Shown: in pieces, positions 1 through 6,607 of the stretch
Layout of the letters: each line of letters starts with the position of its first letter
How positions within the stretch are numbered: position 1 is the first letter of the stretch
Assembly: GCA_948528155.1 (NCBI GenBank)
Contig: CAOSZT010000121.1
Coordinates: forward strand, 1-6,630
Direction: 5' to 3'
Source of the DNA: an uncultured Clostridia bacterium
GTDB lineage: Bacteria; Bacillota; Clostridia; TANB77; CAG-508
DNA: 6,630 nt
Notes under the pieces: model-generated
Databases searched by the model: none
The model's input: the letters and a program-made list of their open reading frames with translations, nothing else
What the model was told of the DNA's origin: nothing
Position numbers and translations under genes: made by a program

Positions 1-2727
1 ATATTAAATTCAAATACAGTTAAATCAAATAATATACAATTAGATATAAGCGTAGAAAGTAATAAAAATAATGAAATATATGTTAATCAATATAGTAACC
101 AAAAAGATCTACAAATAGTAAATATAAAAAAGGGAATAACTGCAATTCATGATGATGCTTTTGCCAACTGTCCTAATTTAACTGATGTTACAATACCAGA
201 AACAGTTAAATTTATTTCAGAAGGTGCATTTTGGAATTCACCTAAAACTATTACTATACACGGATATAGTGGCACAAAAGCAGAAGAATATGCTAAAAAA
301 TATGGTTATAAATTTGATAATAGTGGAGGATATGTGATTACTCCAAGTGAAATAGAAATGCCTTCATATGTAAAAAGCGAAGTAGTAAATGCACAAAATA
401 GAATACAAGAATTAAAAAAGAATGGAACAACTACATCTTTTAGTTTTTTAACAGACATACATGGAGACCAGGGAGAAACCGCTTCTTTAATGAATATTCA
501 GGCTTTTAAAAATTTAGGAAAAGGTAATTTACTTGATTTTGGTGTTTGTGCAGGAGATATAACTACAGGATATTATTCTGATTTTGTAAGTAATAAAGCA
601 TTATATAATTTAGATTATTTTGCTAAAATGCTAAAAAATACAGATGTTCCTGTATTATTTGCAAGAGGAAATCATGATTGTAACACAAGAGAAAATGCAG
701 AAGTTGCAATTTCAGGAAAACAATATTATGAAACAGTCCTAAAAGATTTAGATGGAAAAGTAGTATTTAATAAAAATGATATAGGAGGAGATTACTATTA
801 TAAAGATTTAGAAGATAAAAAAATACGAATATGTGTATTAAATTCATTTAATGGTGCAAATTATGAATTTATATTTGGTGAAAAACAATTAGAATTTATA
901 GCAACAGAAGCCTTAAACTTATCTAATAAAAGTAATCCTGAAGAATGGCAAGTTTTATTTATATCACATACTGTTGATGAAGCAACACACTCAGAAATCC
1001 CAATAGATCAACAAAAACTATATGATATAATAAATGCTTTTCAAAATGGAGAAAAAAAGTTAATTGAAAATTTACAAGTAGATTATACAAAACAAGGAAA
1101 AGGAACTTTTATTGCATTTATAACTGGTCATCATCACATAGATAGTACAAAAATAAAAAATAATTTTTTAATAATAACAGTACGTTCGTCTTCTATTATG
1201 TTTGATAGATTAGGAAAAAATAAAGAAACCTATAATGAACAAGATTTGTGTTTTGATATTTTTACAATTGATAAACAAAATAAAACATTATATTCAACAA
1301 GAGTAGGAAGAGGGAAAGATAGAAAATGGAGTTATGATACAAATAATTTAAAAGAAGAGCAAACAGAAAATAGAGAAAGAAAACAAATTATAGAAAATAC
1401 AAAAAATAATATACAGGCAAAAACAATTATAGACAATAATAATAATTTAGTAGCAATTATAACTTCAGATACAGAATTACAAAAAAAGTCAAATCAAACT
1501 TGGAAATTAAGTGAAGACAAAAAAACATATATAAAAATACTTAATGATGTAACAAGTCCATATATAACAAGTTTTACTAATATAAATGGACATACAGAAA
1601 CATTTATTTTTAGGATAAATGAAAGTATTGATAATATTCCGCCAAAATTAGAATTAAAATATGAAACTAATACAGATGGAACAATTACAGCAATAGTTAC
1701 ATCAAATGAAATATTGCAGAAAAAAGGAAATGTAAATTGGATTTTAAGTGATGATAAACATATATATAAATATACTTTTACAAAAAGCACAAGTAATTAT
1801 GTTACAGCATTTTATGATGTATTTGGAAACCAAACACTTTTAACCTTAAATGCAACAGTAAATATACCTATAAATATTGATATAAAATACATTGAAAATC
1901 AAGATAAAACAATAACAGCAATTGCAATATCTAATATAAAATTTGCAGATACAAAACCAACATGGAAATTATCAGAGGATGGATATACATATACAAAAAT
2001 ATACACAAATAATCAAAATTATCAAACAAATTTTGTTAATATATATGGATATGTTGTATTAAAAGAAATAGTAATAGACAAATTTAGTAAAGTAAATATA
2101 ACATACAGAGAAAACCAAGATAAAACAATAACAGCAATTGCAACATCTGATATAAAATTTGTAAATACAAAACCAACTTGGAAACTATCAGAGGATGGAT
2201 ATACATATACAAAAATATACACAAATAATCAAAATTATCAAACAAATTTTACTGATATATATGGAAACGTCGCACTAAAAGAAATAGTAATAGACAAATT
2301 TAATAAAGTAAATATAACATATAAAGAAAATCCAGATAAAACAATAACAGCAATTGCAACATCTGATATAAAATTTGCAAATACAAAACCAACTTGGAAA
2401 CTATCAGAGGATGGATATACATATACAAAAATATACACAAATAATCAAAATTATCAAACAAATTTTACTGATATATATGGAAACGTCGCACTAAAAGAAA
2501 TAGTAATAGACAAATTTAATAAAGTAAATATAACATATAAAGAAAATCCAGATAAAACAATAACAGCAATTGCAACATCTGATATAAAATTTGCAAATAC
2601 AAAACCAACATGGAAATTATCAGAAGATGGTTATACATATACAAAGATATTTACAAGTAGTCAAAATTATAAGACAGATTTTGTAGATATATTTGGTAAT
2701 TCAATACTAAAAGAAATAATAATTTAA
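1..2727 (+). CDS. Partial surface protein: LRR domain, metallophosphoesterase domain, six Ig-like repeats (5' end outside window)
   Basis: The frame is open from base 1 with no stop, so the gene begins before the window; 908 codons are visible. Residues about 40-108 read as the end of a BspA/LRR_5 leucine-rich repeat region, with ITAIHDDAFANCPNLTDVTI followed by the capping form GYSGTKAEEYAKKYGYKF. Residues about 145-420 form a calcineurin-like metallophosphoesterase with every expected metal-binding motif: D152-x-H154, G185-D186, G223-N-H-D226, H323 in ISHT, and H377-x-H379 in GHHH. This predicts a two-metal phosphoester hydrolase; the substrate is unknown. From residue about 471 to the end there are six tandem repeats with a core like WKLSEDGYTYTKIYT, resembling Ig-like repeats of Clostridia surface proteins. 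The C-terminus stops within the last repeat, with no LPXTG motif or membrane segment. Export is inferred from the LRR and Ig-like domains, because the signal peptide would be outside the window. A GTG at 334 is an internal valine, not the start. The gene has its own terminator. Confidence 0.88.
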   Translation: MLNSNTVKSNNIQLDISVESNKNNEIYVNQYSNQKDLQIVNIKKGITAIHDDAFANCPNLTDVTIPETVKFISEGAFWNSPKTITIHGYSGTKAEEYAKKYGYKFDNSGGYVITPSEIEMPSYVKSEVVNAQNRIQELKKNGTTTSFSFLTDIHGDQGETASLMNIQAFKNLGKGNLLDFGVCAGDITTGYYSDFVSNKALYNLDYFAKMLKNTDVPVLFARGNHDCNTRENAEVAISGKQYYETVLKDLDGKVVFNKNDIGGDYYYKDLEDKKIRICVLNSFNGANYEFIFGEKQLEFIATEALNLSNKSNPEEWQVLFISHTVDEATHSEIPIDQQKLYDIINAFQNGEKKLIENLQVDYTKQGKGTFIAFITGHHHIDSTKIKNNFLIITVRSSSIMFDRLGKNKETYNEQDLCFDIFTIDKQNKTLYSTRVGRGKDRKWSYDTNNLKEEQTENRERKQIIENTKNNIQAKTIIDNNNNLVAIITSDTELQKKSNQTWKLSEDKKTYIKILNDVTSPYITSFTNINGHTETFIFRINESIDNIPPKLELKYETNTDGTITAIVTSNEILQKKGNVNWILSDDKHIYKYTFTKSTSNYVTAFYDVFGNQTLLTLNATVNIPINIDIKYIENQDKTITAIAISNIKFADTKPTWKLSEDGYTYTKIYTNNQNYQTNFVNIYGYVVLKEIVIDKFSKVNITYRENQDKTITAIATSDIKFVNTKPTWKLSEDGYTYTKIYTNNQNYQTNFTDIYGNVALKEIVIDKFNKVNITYKENPDKTITAIATSDIKFANTKPTWKLSEDGYTYTKIYTNNQNYQTNFTDIYGNVALKEIVIDKFNKVNITYKENPDKTITAIATSDIKFANTKPTWKLSEDGYTYTKIFTSSQNYKTDFVDIFGNSILKEIII
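1411..2724 (+). repeat. Six in-frame tandem repeats, 237/228/216/216/216/201 bp
   Basis: Units start at about 1411, 1648, 1876, 2092, 2308 and 2524. The first two units are diverged and longer (79 and 76 codons). The next three are exactly 72 codons, and the last is cut short by the stop codon. Each carries an ITAIATS-like strand, a W(K/I)LS(E/D)D segment with a conserved tryptophan, a Y-T-K strand, and a D-I-Y-G-N-like turn, which is the pattern of a small beta-sandwich repeat. Comparing each base with the one 216 bases downstream, the stretch from about 2118 to 2394 shows only one mismatch (T2162 versus C2378, valine versus alanine). This points to very recent duplication or conversion of the middle units. 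Confidence 0.93.
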
Positions 2728-2733
2728 AAAAAT

Positions 2734-2805
2734 AAAAAGAGTTGCTCATCATAAAATTAAAATTAAAGTTTTATAAATTTTAATTTTATGATGAGCAACT
2801 TTTTT
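2734..2805 (+). terminator. Rho-independent terminator of the surface-protein gene
   Basis: A perfect 25-bp inverted repeat pairs 2740-2764 with 2776-2800 around an 11-base loop. It contains the GC-richest part (GTTGCTCATC / GATGAGCAAC) at the base of the stem and is followed by a run of T at 2800-2805. A run of A at 2734-2738 precedes the left arm, so the structure could also stop transcription from the other strand. It begins 12 bases after the stop codon. Confidence 0.9.
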
Positions 2806-2861
2806 ATAAAATTTTTTGACATTTATAAATAAAGCTTTTTGACTACTCAACTATAAAAAAA

Positions 2862-2890
2862 TTGACATATTAAGAACTTTGTTGTATTAT
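2862..2890 (+). promoter_or_regulatory. SigA-type promoter of the acyltransferase operon
   Basis: A consensus -35 box TTGACA (2862-2867) is followed after 17 bases by a -10 box TATTAT (2885-2890). Transcription would start near 2897 and give a leader of about 30 bases before the acyltransferase start. A second TTGACA at 2816-2821 has no convincing -10 partner (TTGACT at 17 bases) and is not called. Confidence 0.8.
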
Positions 2891-2907
2891 GTAAAAAAAT
2901 AATACAA
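2882..2907. promoter_or_regulatory. Operator-like inverted repeat over the -10 box
   Basis: TTGTATTAT (2882-2890) and ATAATACAA (2899-2907) are perfect reverse complements separated by 8 bases. The left arm contains the whole -10 box and the right arm covers the expected start point, which is where a repressor would block RNA polymerase. Because the predicted transcript would begin inside or after the right arm, an RNA hairpin is unlikely, so a DNA-level role is the better reading. The regulator is unknown, and the AT-rich setting makes chance a real alternative. Confidence 0.4.
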
Positions 2908-2925
2908 TATATAAGGAGAAAGATA

Positions 2926-4341
2926 ATGATTTTTAGCTCAATGACATTTTTGTGGATATTTTTGCCAATCTTATTAGGATTATATTTTATATCAAAAGAA
3001 AAATATAGAAACATTATTCTTTTAGTATTTAGTTTAATTTTTTATAGTTGGGGTGAGCCCCAATATATAATTTTAATGTTAATATCAATTTTAGTAAATT
3101 ATATATTTGGAATAATTTTAGACAAATGTAAAGATAAAACAAAAAGAAGAATTGTTTTAATAACAGCAATATTATTTGATTTAGGTTTATTAGGATATTT
3201 TAAATATTTCAATTTTTTTGTTACAAATATAAATAAATTATTTGGAAATACAATACTTCCAATAAAAGAAATAATATTACCAATAGGAATATCATTTTAT
3301 ACCTTCCAAATAATTTCATATATAGTTGATTTATATAGAAAAGAAATAAAAGTACAAAAAAATATACTAAATTTAGCATTATATATAACATTTTTCCCTC
3401 AATTAATAGCAGGACCTATTGTAAAATATCATGATATAGATAAACAATTACAAAAAAGAGAAATTACAATAGAAAAATTTGCACTTGGAATTAAAAGATT
3501 TGTATATGGCTTATCAAAAAAAGTAATAATATCAAATTCTTTAGCATTTGTAGCAGATTATATATTTGATTCACAAATAACTTCTATTAATATGCCAATT
3601 TCATGGATAGGAGCAATTTGTTATACTTTACAAATATATTTTGATTTTTCAGGTTATAGTGATATGGCAATTGGACTAGGCAAAATGTTTGGATTTGAAT
3701 TTATGGAAAACTTCAATTTACCATATGTTTCAAAATCTATTACAGAATTTTGGAGAAGATGGCACATTTCATTATCAACTTGGTTTAAAGAATATTTATA
3801 TATTCCACTAGGAGGAAATAGAAAAGGGAAATTTAGAACATTAATAAATTTAGCAATAGTTTTTCTAGCAACAGGATTTTGGCATGGAGCATCTTGGAAT
3901 TTTATTATATGGGGAGCATATAATGGATTTTTCTTAATTATAGAAAGAATAAAACTAAAAGAACTATTAGATAAAAATAAATTCAAATTAATAAATCATA
4001 TATATTCATTATTAATTATAGTTGTAGGTTGGGTATTTTTTAGAGCAAATGGACTAAAACAAGCAATCAAATATTTAAAAGTAATGTTTATACCATCAAA
4101 TGAAAAATGTTACTTTGATTTAGACATAATTATAAATAACAAAAACATATTAATTTTTATAATAGCAATCTTATTTTCAGGAATTATACAATATATATTT
4201 AACAAATTAAAAAATAAAGAAAAAATAATTAACATTTATCAAAAATATTTAGAAGCAATAGTTATAAGTATATTAATGTTTATATGTATAATGATGTTAG
4301 CTAGTAACACATATAATCCGTTTATATATTTTAGATTTTAA
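2926..4341 (+). CDS. MBOAT-family O-acyltransferase, AlgI/PatA-like membrane protein
   Basis: This 471-residue polytopic membrane protein has about ten hydrophobic segments spread along its length and fits the usual AlgI size (about 460-520). It carries the family signatures: SITEFWRRWHISLSTWFKEY with W279-H280, then YIPLGGNRKG, then ATGFWHGASWNFIIWG with the invariant MBOAT histidine at H320. The C-terminal ending YNPFIYFRF is also AlgI-like. Members of this family move an acyl group, usually acetyl, across the cytoplasmic membrane for O-acylation of an extracellular polymer such as alginate, peptidoglycan or another cell-wall glycan. The start at 2926 is set by AAGGAG at 2913-2918, seven bases upstream. 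The gene lies 56 bases ahead of an AlgX-like partner, a standard pairing that supports polysaccharide O-acetylation over a DltB role; no dltA, dltC or dltD is present. The acceptor polymer cannot be told from the sequence. Confidence 0.92.
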   Translation: MIFSSMTFLWIFLPILLGLYFISKEKYRNIILLVFSLIFYSWGEPQYIILMLISILVNYIFGIILDKCKDKTKRRIVLITAILFDLGLLGYFKYFNFFVTNINKLFGNTILPIKEIILPIGISFYTFQIISYIVDLYRKEIKVQKNILNLALYITFFPQLIAGPIVKYHDIDKQLQKREITIEKFALGIKRFVYGLSKKVIISNSLAFVADYIFDSQITSINMPISWIGAICYTLQIYFDFSGYSDMAIGLGKMFGFEFMENFNLPYVSKSITEFWRRWHISLSTWFKEYLYIPLGGNRKGKFRTLINLAIVFLATGFWHGASWNFIIWGAYNGFFLIIERIKLKELLDKNKFKLINHIYSLLIIVVGWVFFRANGLKQAIKYLKVMFIPSNEKCYFDLDIIINNKNILIFIIAILFSGIIQYIFNKLKNKEKIINIYQKYLEAIVISILMFICIMMLASNTYNPFIYFRF

Positions 4342-4397
4342 AATTTACTATAACAATATAATTATTAATACATAATAAAGAGAGAAGGAAAACTAAA

Positions 4398-5501
4398 ATG
4401 AAGTATAAAACATCAAATTTTCTTGTTATAATTTTATTTATATTACTAATTACTTTACCACAAATATTAGCTTGGATAATGGGAAAAAATAATATAGAAA
4501 TATCAATAGCAGAAAATAGAAATCTATATCAAAAACCAAAACTTGAATTAGCAACAATTACAACATATCCTCAAAAATATGAAAATTATTATAATGATAA
4601 TTTGCCATTTAGAGAAAATTTTATAGATATTTGGTCAAAAATAAATTACAAATTTTTTAATACATCAGTAGATAATAGATGTGTTATAGGAAAAGACGGT
4701 TGGCTATTTTATAGAGGAGATGATGCTTTAAGTAAAAATAATGTAATTACACAAATTCAAGGAATATCTGAATTCTCAGAAAATGAAAAGAAAAATATTT
4801 TAGAAAACTTAAAATTAAATAATAATAAACTAAAAGCAAACAATATAGAAATGTATATATTAGTTTTGCCTAATAAAGAAAATATATATAGAGAATATCT
4901 ACCAGACAGTATATCAATAAAAAATAATACTAGTAGAACAGAGAATTTAATAGAATATATAAAAAATAATTCAGATATAAATATAATATATCCAAAAAAT
5001 GAATTATTAAAAGTAAAAGAAAAGTATCAAATATACAGAAAATATGATACACATTGGAATAGGATAGGATCATGTATTGGAACAATAGCTTTACAAAAAT
5101 CAATAGATAAAAAATTTGCATTTGATATATATGATATTGAAGTTGAAGAAATAAAAGAAAAAGACAATAATGATTTAGCAATAATGGCAGGGGTAAAAGA
5201 ATTACATGAAAATACATTAAAAGTAAAGAATTTTTATACACAAATTGAATATAAAGTAAATAAAGAAGAAACATATGAAGAATATATATCAAATTCTTCA
5301 AATGACAAAACAGTTTTATTTATAGGTGATTCTTTTAGAGAAAACATGAGGGAAGATTTTTCAAAATTATATAAAAGAGTAGTATATGTTCATAGAGGTT
5401 TTTATACAGAAGATTTAATACAAAAAATAAAACCTAATATAGTTGTATATGAAATACTAGAAAGATATTCAACACAATTAAATAAACAAATAATTAAATA
5501 A
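4398..5501 (+). CDS. AlgX/AlgJ-like (DHHW-type) membrane-anchored SGNH-like acetyltransfer protein
   Basis: This 367-residue protein has one hydrophobic segment at residues about 8-29, which would act as a signal anchor and place the rest outside the membrane. It carries the family features in order: an ENRNLYQKP-like segment after the anchor, FRENF, VIGKDGWLFYRGDD (96-109), YDTHWN with D217 and H219, and LFIGDSF with S312. In AlgX the catalytic residues have this permuted order, with Asp-x-His before Ser, unlike classical SGNH hydrolases where the serine comes first, so all three predicted catalytic residues are present. The role expected from the family is acetyl transfer to, or handling on, the extracellular glycan, using acetyl groups delivered by the MBOAT protein encoded just upstream. 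The start has AAGGA at 4385-4389, eight bases upstream. No promoter is evident in the 56-base gap, so co-transcription with the upstream gene is likely. Confidence 0.85.
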   Translation: MKYKTSNFLVIILFILLITLPQILAWIMGKNNIEISIAENRNLYQKPKLELATITTYPQKYENYYNDNLPFRENFIDIWSKINYKFFNTSVDNRCVIGKDGWLFYRGDDALSKNNVITQIQGISEFSENEKKNILENLKLNNNKLKANNIEMYILVLPNKENIYREYLPDSISIKNNTSRTENLIEYIKNNSDINIIYPKNELLKVKEKYQIYRKYDTHWNRIGSCIGTIALQKSIDKKFAFDIYDIEVEEIKEKDNNDLAIMAGVKELHENTLKVKNFYTQIEYKVNKEETYEEYISNSSNDKTVLFIGDSFRENMREDFSKLYKRVVYVHRGFYTEDLIQKIKPNIVVYEILERYSTQLNKQIIK

Positions 5502-5585
5502 TACATTAGTCAATACATAAATTTTGTTAATGGATAATGGTTTGCAATAATAAAAAGTATTAGTTAGTAGCACCTTTTTTATATT

Positions 5586-5614
5586 AAAGTACAAAAATAC
5601 TTGTACTTTTTTTT
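5586..5614 (+). terminator. Rho-independent terminator of the acyltransferase operon
   Basis: AAAGTACAA (5586-5594) pairs perfectly with TTGTACTTT (5601-5609) around a 6-base loop, and the T run extends from 5607 to 5614. The hairpin lies 84 bases after the stop of the AlgX-like gene. The stem has few G-C pairs, but the eight-base T run makes it credible in this AT-rich genome. Confidence 0.75.
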
Positions 5615-5629
5615 ATTTAATGATATTAT
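5601..5629 (+). promoter_or_regulatory. Probable promoter of rmlD with extended -10
   Basis: TTGTAC (5601-5606) as -35, a 17-base spacer and TATTAT (5624-5629) as -10, with TGA (5621-5623) directly before it forming the TGn extended -10 element. The -35 box is part of the right arm of the preceding terminator hairpin. Transcription would start near 5636, about 40 bases before the rmlD start. Confidence 0.6.
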
Positions 5630-5676
5630 AAATATGATAAAAATGATATAAAAAATCAAAAAAAGAGAGGTTAAAT

Positions 5677-6549
5677 ATGAAAATATTAGTAACAGGAGCA
5701 AATGGAATGCTTGCCAAAGAAGTAAAAGAAAAATTTTCAAAAGGAAATGAAATAATAGCAACAGATGTATCTGAGCTAGATATTACAAATGAAAAAGCAG
5801 TTTTAGATTTTGTAAAAAATTTAAAACCAGATTATATAATAAATTGTGCAGCATTTACAGCAGTAGACAAAGCAGAAGAATGTTATGAATTAGCTGACAA
5901 AATTAATGGAGAAGGTCCAGCAAATTTAGCAAAAGCAGCAAAAGAAGCAGGAACAAAATTAATACATATTTCAACAGACTATGTTTTTGGTGGAGACTTA
6001 GATATTTCAAAGGATTATGAAGAAGATGAAGAAAAAAATCCTGTAACAGTATATGGAAAAACAAAACTACATGGAGAACAAGAAATTCAAAAAAATATGG
6101 AAGAATATTATATATTTAGAACAGCTTGGTTATATGGAATAGGAGGAAACAACTTTGTAAAAACAATGACAAAACTAGGAAGTACAAAAGATGAAATAAA
6201 TGTAGTATCAGACCAACATGGAAGCCCAACATATGCAAAAGACCTAACAAATATAATTTATCAAGCAATAGAAAAGAAAATTCCATATGGAATATATCAT
6301 GCAACAAATCAAGGAAACACAACTTGGTATGAATTTACAAAAGAAATACTAAAAGAACAAAATATACAATGTAAAGTAAATCCAGTAACAACAGAGGAAT
6401 ATATAGAAATGATGAAAATAACACAAGCAAAAAGACCATTTAATTCACAACTTTCAAAAAACAAACTATTAAAACAAGGAATAGAAATCCCAGACTGGAA
6501 AGATGGATTAAAAAGGTATTTAGTAGAAGCCCAAAAGGCTGAAAATTAA
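5677..6549 (+). CDS. rmlD: dTDP-4-dehydrorhamnose reductase
   Basis: This 290-residue cytoplasmic enzyme matches the usual RmlD length. It is an extended short-chain dehydrogenase: the N-terminal Rossmann motif is MKILVTGANGML (residues 1-12), STDYVFGG starts at S99, and the active-site Y-x-x-x-K is Y126-G-K-T-K130. The TAWLYG and VSDQHGSPTYAKDL segments are typical of RmlD and line the sugar-nucleotide site. It reduces dTDP-4-dehydro-L-rhamnose with NAD(P)H to dTDP-L-rhamnose, the donor for rhamnose-containing wall or capsular glycans. The position after MGL-type G-x-x-G is A13 where many homologues have a third glycine, a small and probably tolerated change. AGAGG at 5666-5670 sits six bases before the ATG. 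rmlA, rmlB and rmlC are not in the window. The gene appears to have its own promoter, and no terminator follows, so it probably continues into a downstream operon. Confidence 0.93.
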   Translation: MKILVTGANGMLAKEVKEKFSKGNEIIATDVSELDITNEKAVLDFVKNLKPDYIINCAAFTAVDKAEECYELADKINGEGPANLAKAAKEAGTKLIHISTDYVFGGDLDISKDYEEDEEKNPVTVYGKTKLHGEQEIQKNMEEYYIFRTAWLYGIGGNNFVKTMTKLGSTKDEINVVSDQHGSPTYAKDLTNIIYQAIEKKIPYGIYHATNQGNTTWYEFTKEILKEQNIQCKVNPVTTEEYIEMMKITQAKRPFNSQLSKNKLLKQGIEIPDWKDGLKRYLVEAQKAEN

Positions 6550-6588
6550 AAAACACTAAAAACAAATAGGAAATAAAGGAGACCAACT

Positions 6589-6603
6589 ATGAAAAGTCAA
6601 TAG
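6589..6603 (+). CDS. Four-codon open frame (MKSQ) with strong ribosome binding site
   Basis: AAGGAG at 6576-6581 is ideally placed, seven bases before ATG at 6589, yet the frame reads only Met-Lys-Ser-Gln before TAG at 6601-6603. It could be a tiny leader peptide coupled to the next start at 6608, the remains of a gene start broken by a nonsense change, or a sequencing error. The first three explanations cannot be separated from the visible bases. Confidence 0.3.
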   Translation: MKSQ

Positions 6604-6607
6604 AAAA

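Noticed and set aside
1494..2438. Minus-strand open frames of 66-98 codons inside the repeat region
   Set aside because: They are antisense shadows of the repeats. Two of them are 216 bases apart and nearly identical because the sense repeats are. They have no ribosome binding sites or recognisable domains.
334..2727. Starting the first gene at GTG 334 (797 residues)
   Set aside because: The same frame is open back to base 1 and the 111 upstream codons encode clear LRR sequence, so the 334 start would cut a recognised domain. The GTG is read as an internal valine codon.
2740..2800. The 25-bp perfect hairpin as a miniature mobile element
   Set aside because: The short loop, adjoining T run, position just after a stop codon and lack of flanking target duplications fit a terminator; no second copy is in the window.
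2926..4341. DltB (D-alanylation) identity for the MBOAT protein
   Set aside because: No dltA, dltC or dltD is adjacent. The partner gene has the DTHW and GDSF motifs of AlgX-type proteins, which fits polysaccharide O-acetylation better.
5524..5553. Possible promoter TTGTTA-18-TAATAA that would make a short RNA ending at the 5586-5614 terminator
   Set aside because: Both boxes are weak, the spacing is off optimum, and there is no structured element between them, so a small RNA gene is not supported.
5620..5648. Three ATGATA hexamers before rmlD (5620, 5634, 5643)
   Set aside because: Unequal spacing (14 and 9 bases) and very AT-rich surroundings make them unconvincing as regulator sites; the first overlaps the -10 element.
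3654..6322. Minus-strand open frames at 3654-3986, 4930-5301, 5579-5761 and 6116-6322
   Set aside because: They lie opposite well-supported genes or, for 5579-5761, over the terminator and promoter region. Their low-complexity Leu/Ile/Phe/Tyr composition is what antisense AT-rich coding DNA gives.
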